The notes under the pieces were generated by a model. That model made no database searches. It was not told where the DNA came from and was given only the letters and a program-made list of their open reading frames with translations. A stretch of 64,000 bases of DNA, from the NCBI GenBank assembly GCA_944474755.1, contig OX104117.1, forward strand, positions 59,821,522 to 59,885,521, in the 5' to 3' direction. Below, one piece after another: positions 62,905 to 64,000 of this stretch (position 1 is its first letter; each line of letters begins with the position of its first letter). Both the position numbers and the translations under genes were made by a program. The stretch comes from Limnoperna fortunei (Eukaryota > Mollusca > Bivalvia > Mytilida > Modiolidae).

Positions 62905-63160
62905 GTCTGAATGATGTTTTAAACCACTTTGAGCAATTGTTCAGCTTACCACGATGTGTAACTGTTATTGATAGAGGAAGCTGGAGTACCAGGTGAGAAC
63001 TCCCAATGTTTGGCAGTAAAACTTCAAATCCTTGTCCACTGAGATTGGAATTGAGCACATCTTATCCAAGATGGGATCGAACTCACAACCCCATTATTGA
63101 CATGCTGGTGCTCAATTTTAGATTGGCTAACTACCTAGATTACACAGCTACCAAGGTCCC
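62905..63160 (-). mobile_element. SINE copy with a different tRNA-like head
   Basis: The body matches the family (TTGTTCAGCTTACCACGATG, GAGGAAGCTGGAGTACCAGG, TTGGCAGTAAAACTTCAAAT). The head reads GGGATCGAACTCACAACCCC (B-box region) and GCTAACTACCTAGATTACAC, unlike the other copies, so it may be a separate subfamily. Confidence 0.7.
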
Positions 63161-63695
63161 AGACACAGTGATAAGCATAAAACATTTAAAATTATTTAAA
63201 AATTGCCAAAATTCCATCTTAACTGCACATATATGTTGAATCCATACTTAGTTAACATTAATTCAAAATAGATATTATTATATTAAAAATAAATGAGGTC
63301 TAATTAAATTAATTTTATTTTTGAAAGTAAGAAAAAATCGTATTTATCTCTATTAAAACAGTCAATACTAAATAGACTGAAAAAATGGTAAACAAAAAAC
63401 CGAAAGTTGAGAATGAAAAAACCCAATTATATTTTTAAACTTCTTGCTTAAGGCGAAAGGTGCAAACATGATACATGCAAAACATATATCACAATTACCG
63501 TAGATCATTAAATACTTTCAAACTTCTGTTTTGATCTTTAAATACAAAAAACAAATAAGTAGAAGTTACAAATACATATTATTAAAAGAGACATTCCAAC
63601 ATAATTAATAGACTGTATAATTGTATAGAAACCCCGTATTATCCTCATGTTTACCTCATACACCCTACCCTATATATTTAATGTGCCAACATGTT
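63161..63695. other. AT-rich non-coding DNA
   Basis: No gene or repeat boundary recognised. Confidence 0.45.
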
Positions 63696-64000
63696 ATCAA
63701 GAATGGGGTCCACACCCAGCATGCAGTAAACCTCAAAACCATGCATTAGTTTGACAAGCATATCTATTTTGTAGATAAAATTCTTTTTAACAATCCTTTT
63801 TATTTTAGATGTGTAATGCTCCACTGACTGCCACGGAGGCGTCAATTTTGTATTATTCTAAATGGTTTAGTGATCTATATTGTTTATTTGCACTGTAGAT
63901 GAAAAACTGAACCACATGTGTAAATCCGATTTCAGCTTGTCCATATAATTCATAGCCAGTTCATATATATTCACCAGTCTATATATGATTATATGGACCA
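63696..64000 (+). repeat. 300-bp dispersed duplication, copy 2 (runs off the window)
   Basis: Second copy of 61118-61430 in the same orientation, about 2.58 kb away. It continues to the last base of the window, so its end is not known. Confidence 0.95.

Overview
The window looks like bivalve mollusc DNA, possibly from a mytilid. It is AT-rich, intron-rich and full of short non-autonomous transposons. It holds tRNA-derived SINEs of a bivalve type, foldback and terminal-inverted-repeat (TIR) elements, and tandem-repeat elements that resemble Helentron/HINE ('pearl'-like) elements. The species call is an inference from repeat types and from one gene; nothing was searched against a database.

Only one protein-coding gene can be read with confidence: a minus-strand ortholog of the paired-like homeobox transcription factor DRGX (Drg11/Prrxl1), spread over about 12.4 kb (33065 down to 20636). 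Five coding exons were assembled by hand: the family-specific N-terminus MFCFHCPP (32975-33065), the linker and start of the homeodomain (25433-25524), homeodomain helices 1-2 (24097-24198), the recognition helix plus a long acidic linker (about 22989-23665), and a CGCC motif plus a C-terminal OAR motif (20636-20793). A non-coding 5' exon probably ends at 33517. Reading phases agree across introns 1-3. Intron 4 is off by one base with the best donor, and this is flagged.

Layout. 1-5.2 kb: a HINE-like element, a 38/54-bp minisatellite cut by a small TIR element, and a tandem pair of foldback units. 5.2-11 kb: two SINEs in AT-rich DNA. 11-15 kb: a TIR family with intact 9-bp target-site duplications (three copies of graded size). 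17-18.3 kb: a foldback and a HINE-like element. 20.2-33.8 kb: the DRGX gene, whose introns hold a decayed hAT transposase end, a triplicated splice acceptor, a very long (TTTA)n tract touching a splice donor, a minisatellite and SINEs. 34-50.7 kb: gene-poor AT-rich DNA with a decayed reverse-transcriptase relic. 50.7-58.4 kb: MITEs, a 314-bp-period repeat element, a 3-kb element with long TIRs around inverted 188-bp arrays, and nested SINEs. 58.4-64 kb: foldbacks, a MITE, several SINE pieces and a 300-bp duplication that runs to the window edge.

No bacterial-type operon, CRISPR array, rRNA or functional tRNA gene was seen. The most notable points are the splice-site architecture of DRGX, where repeats sit directly on three splice junctions, and several well-bounded, apparently unnamed transposon families.
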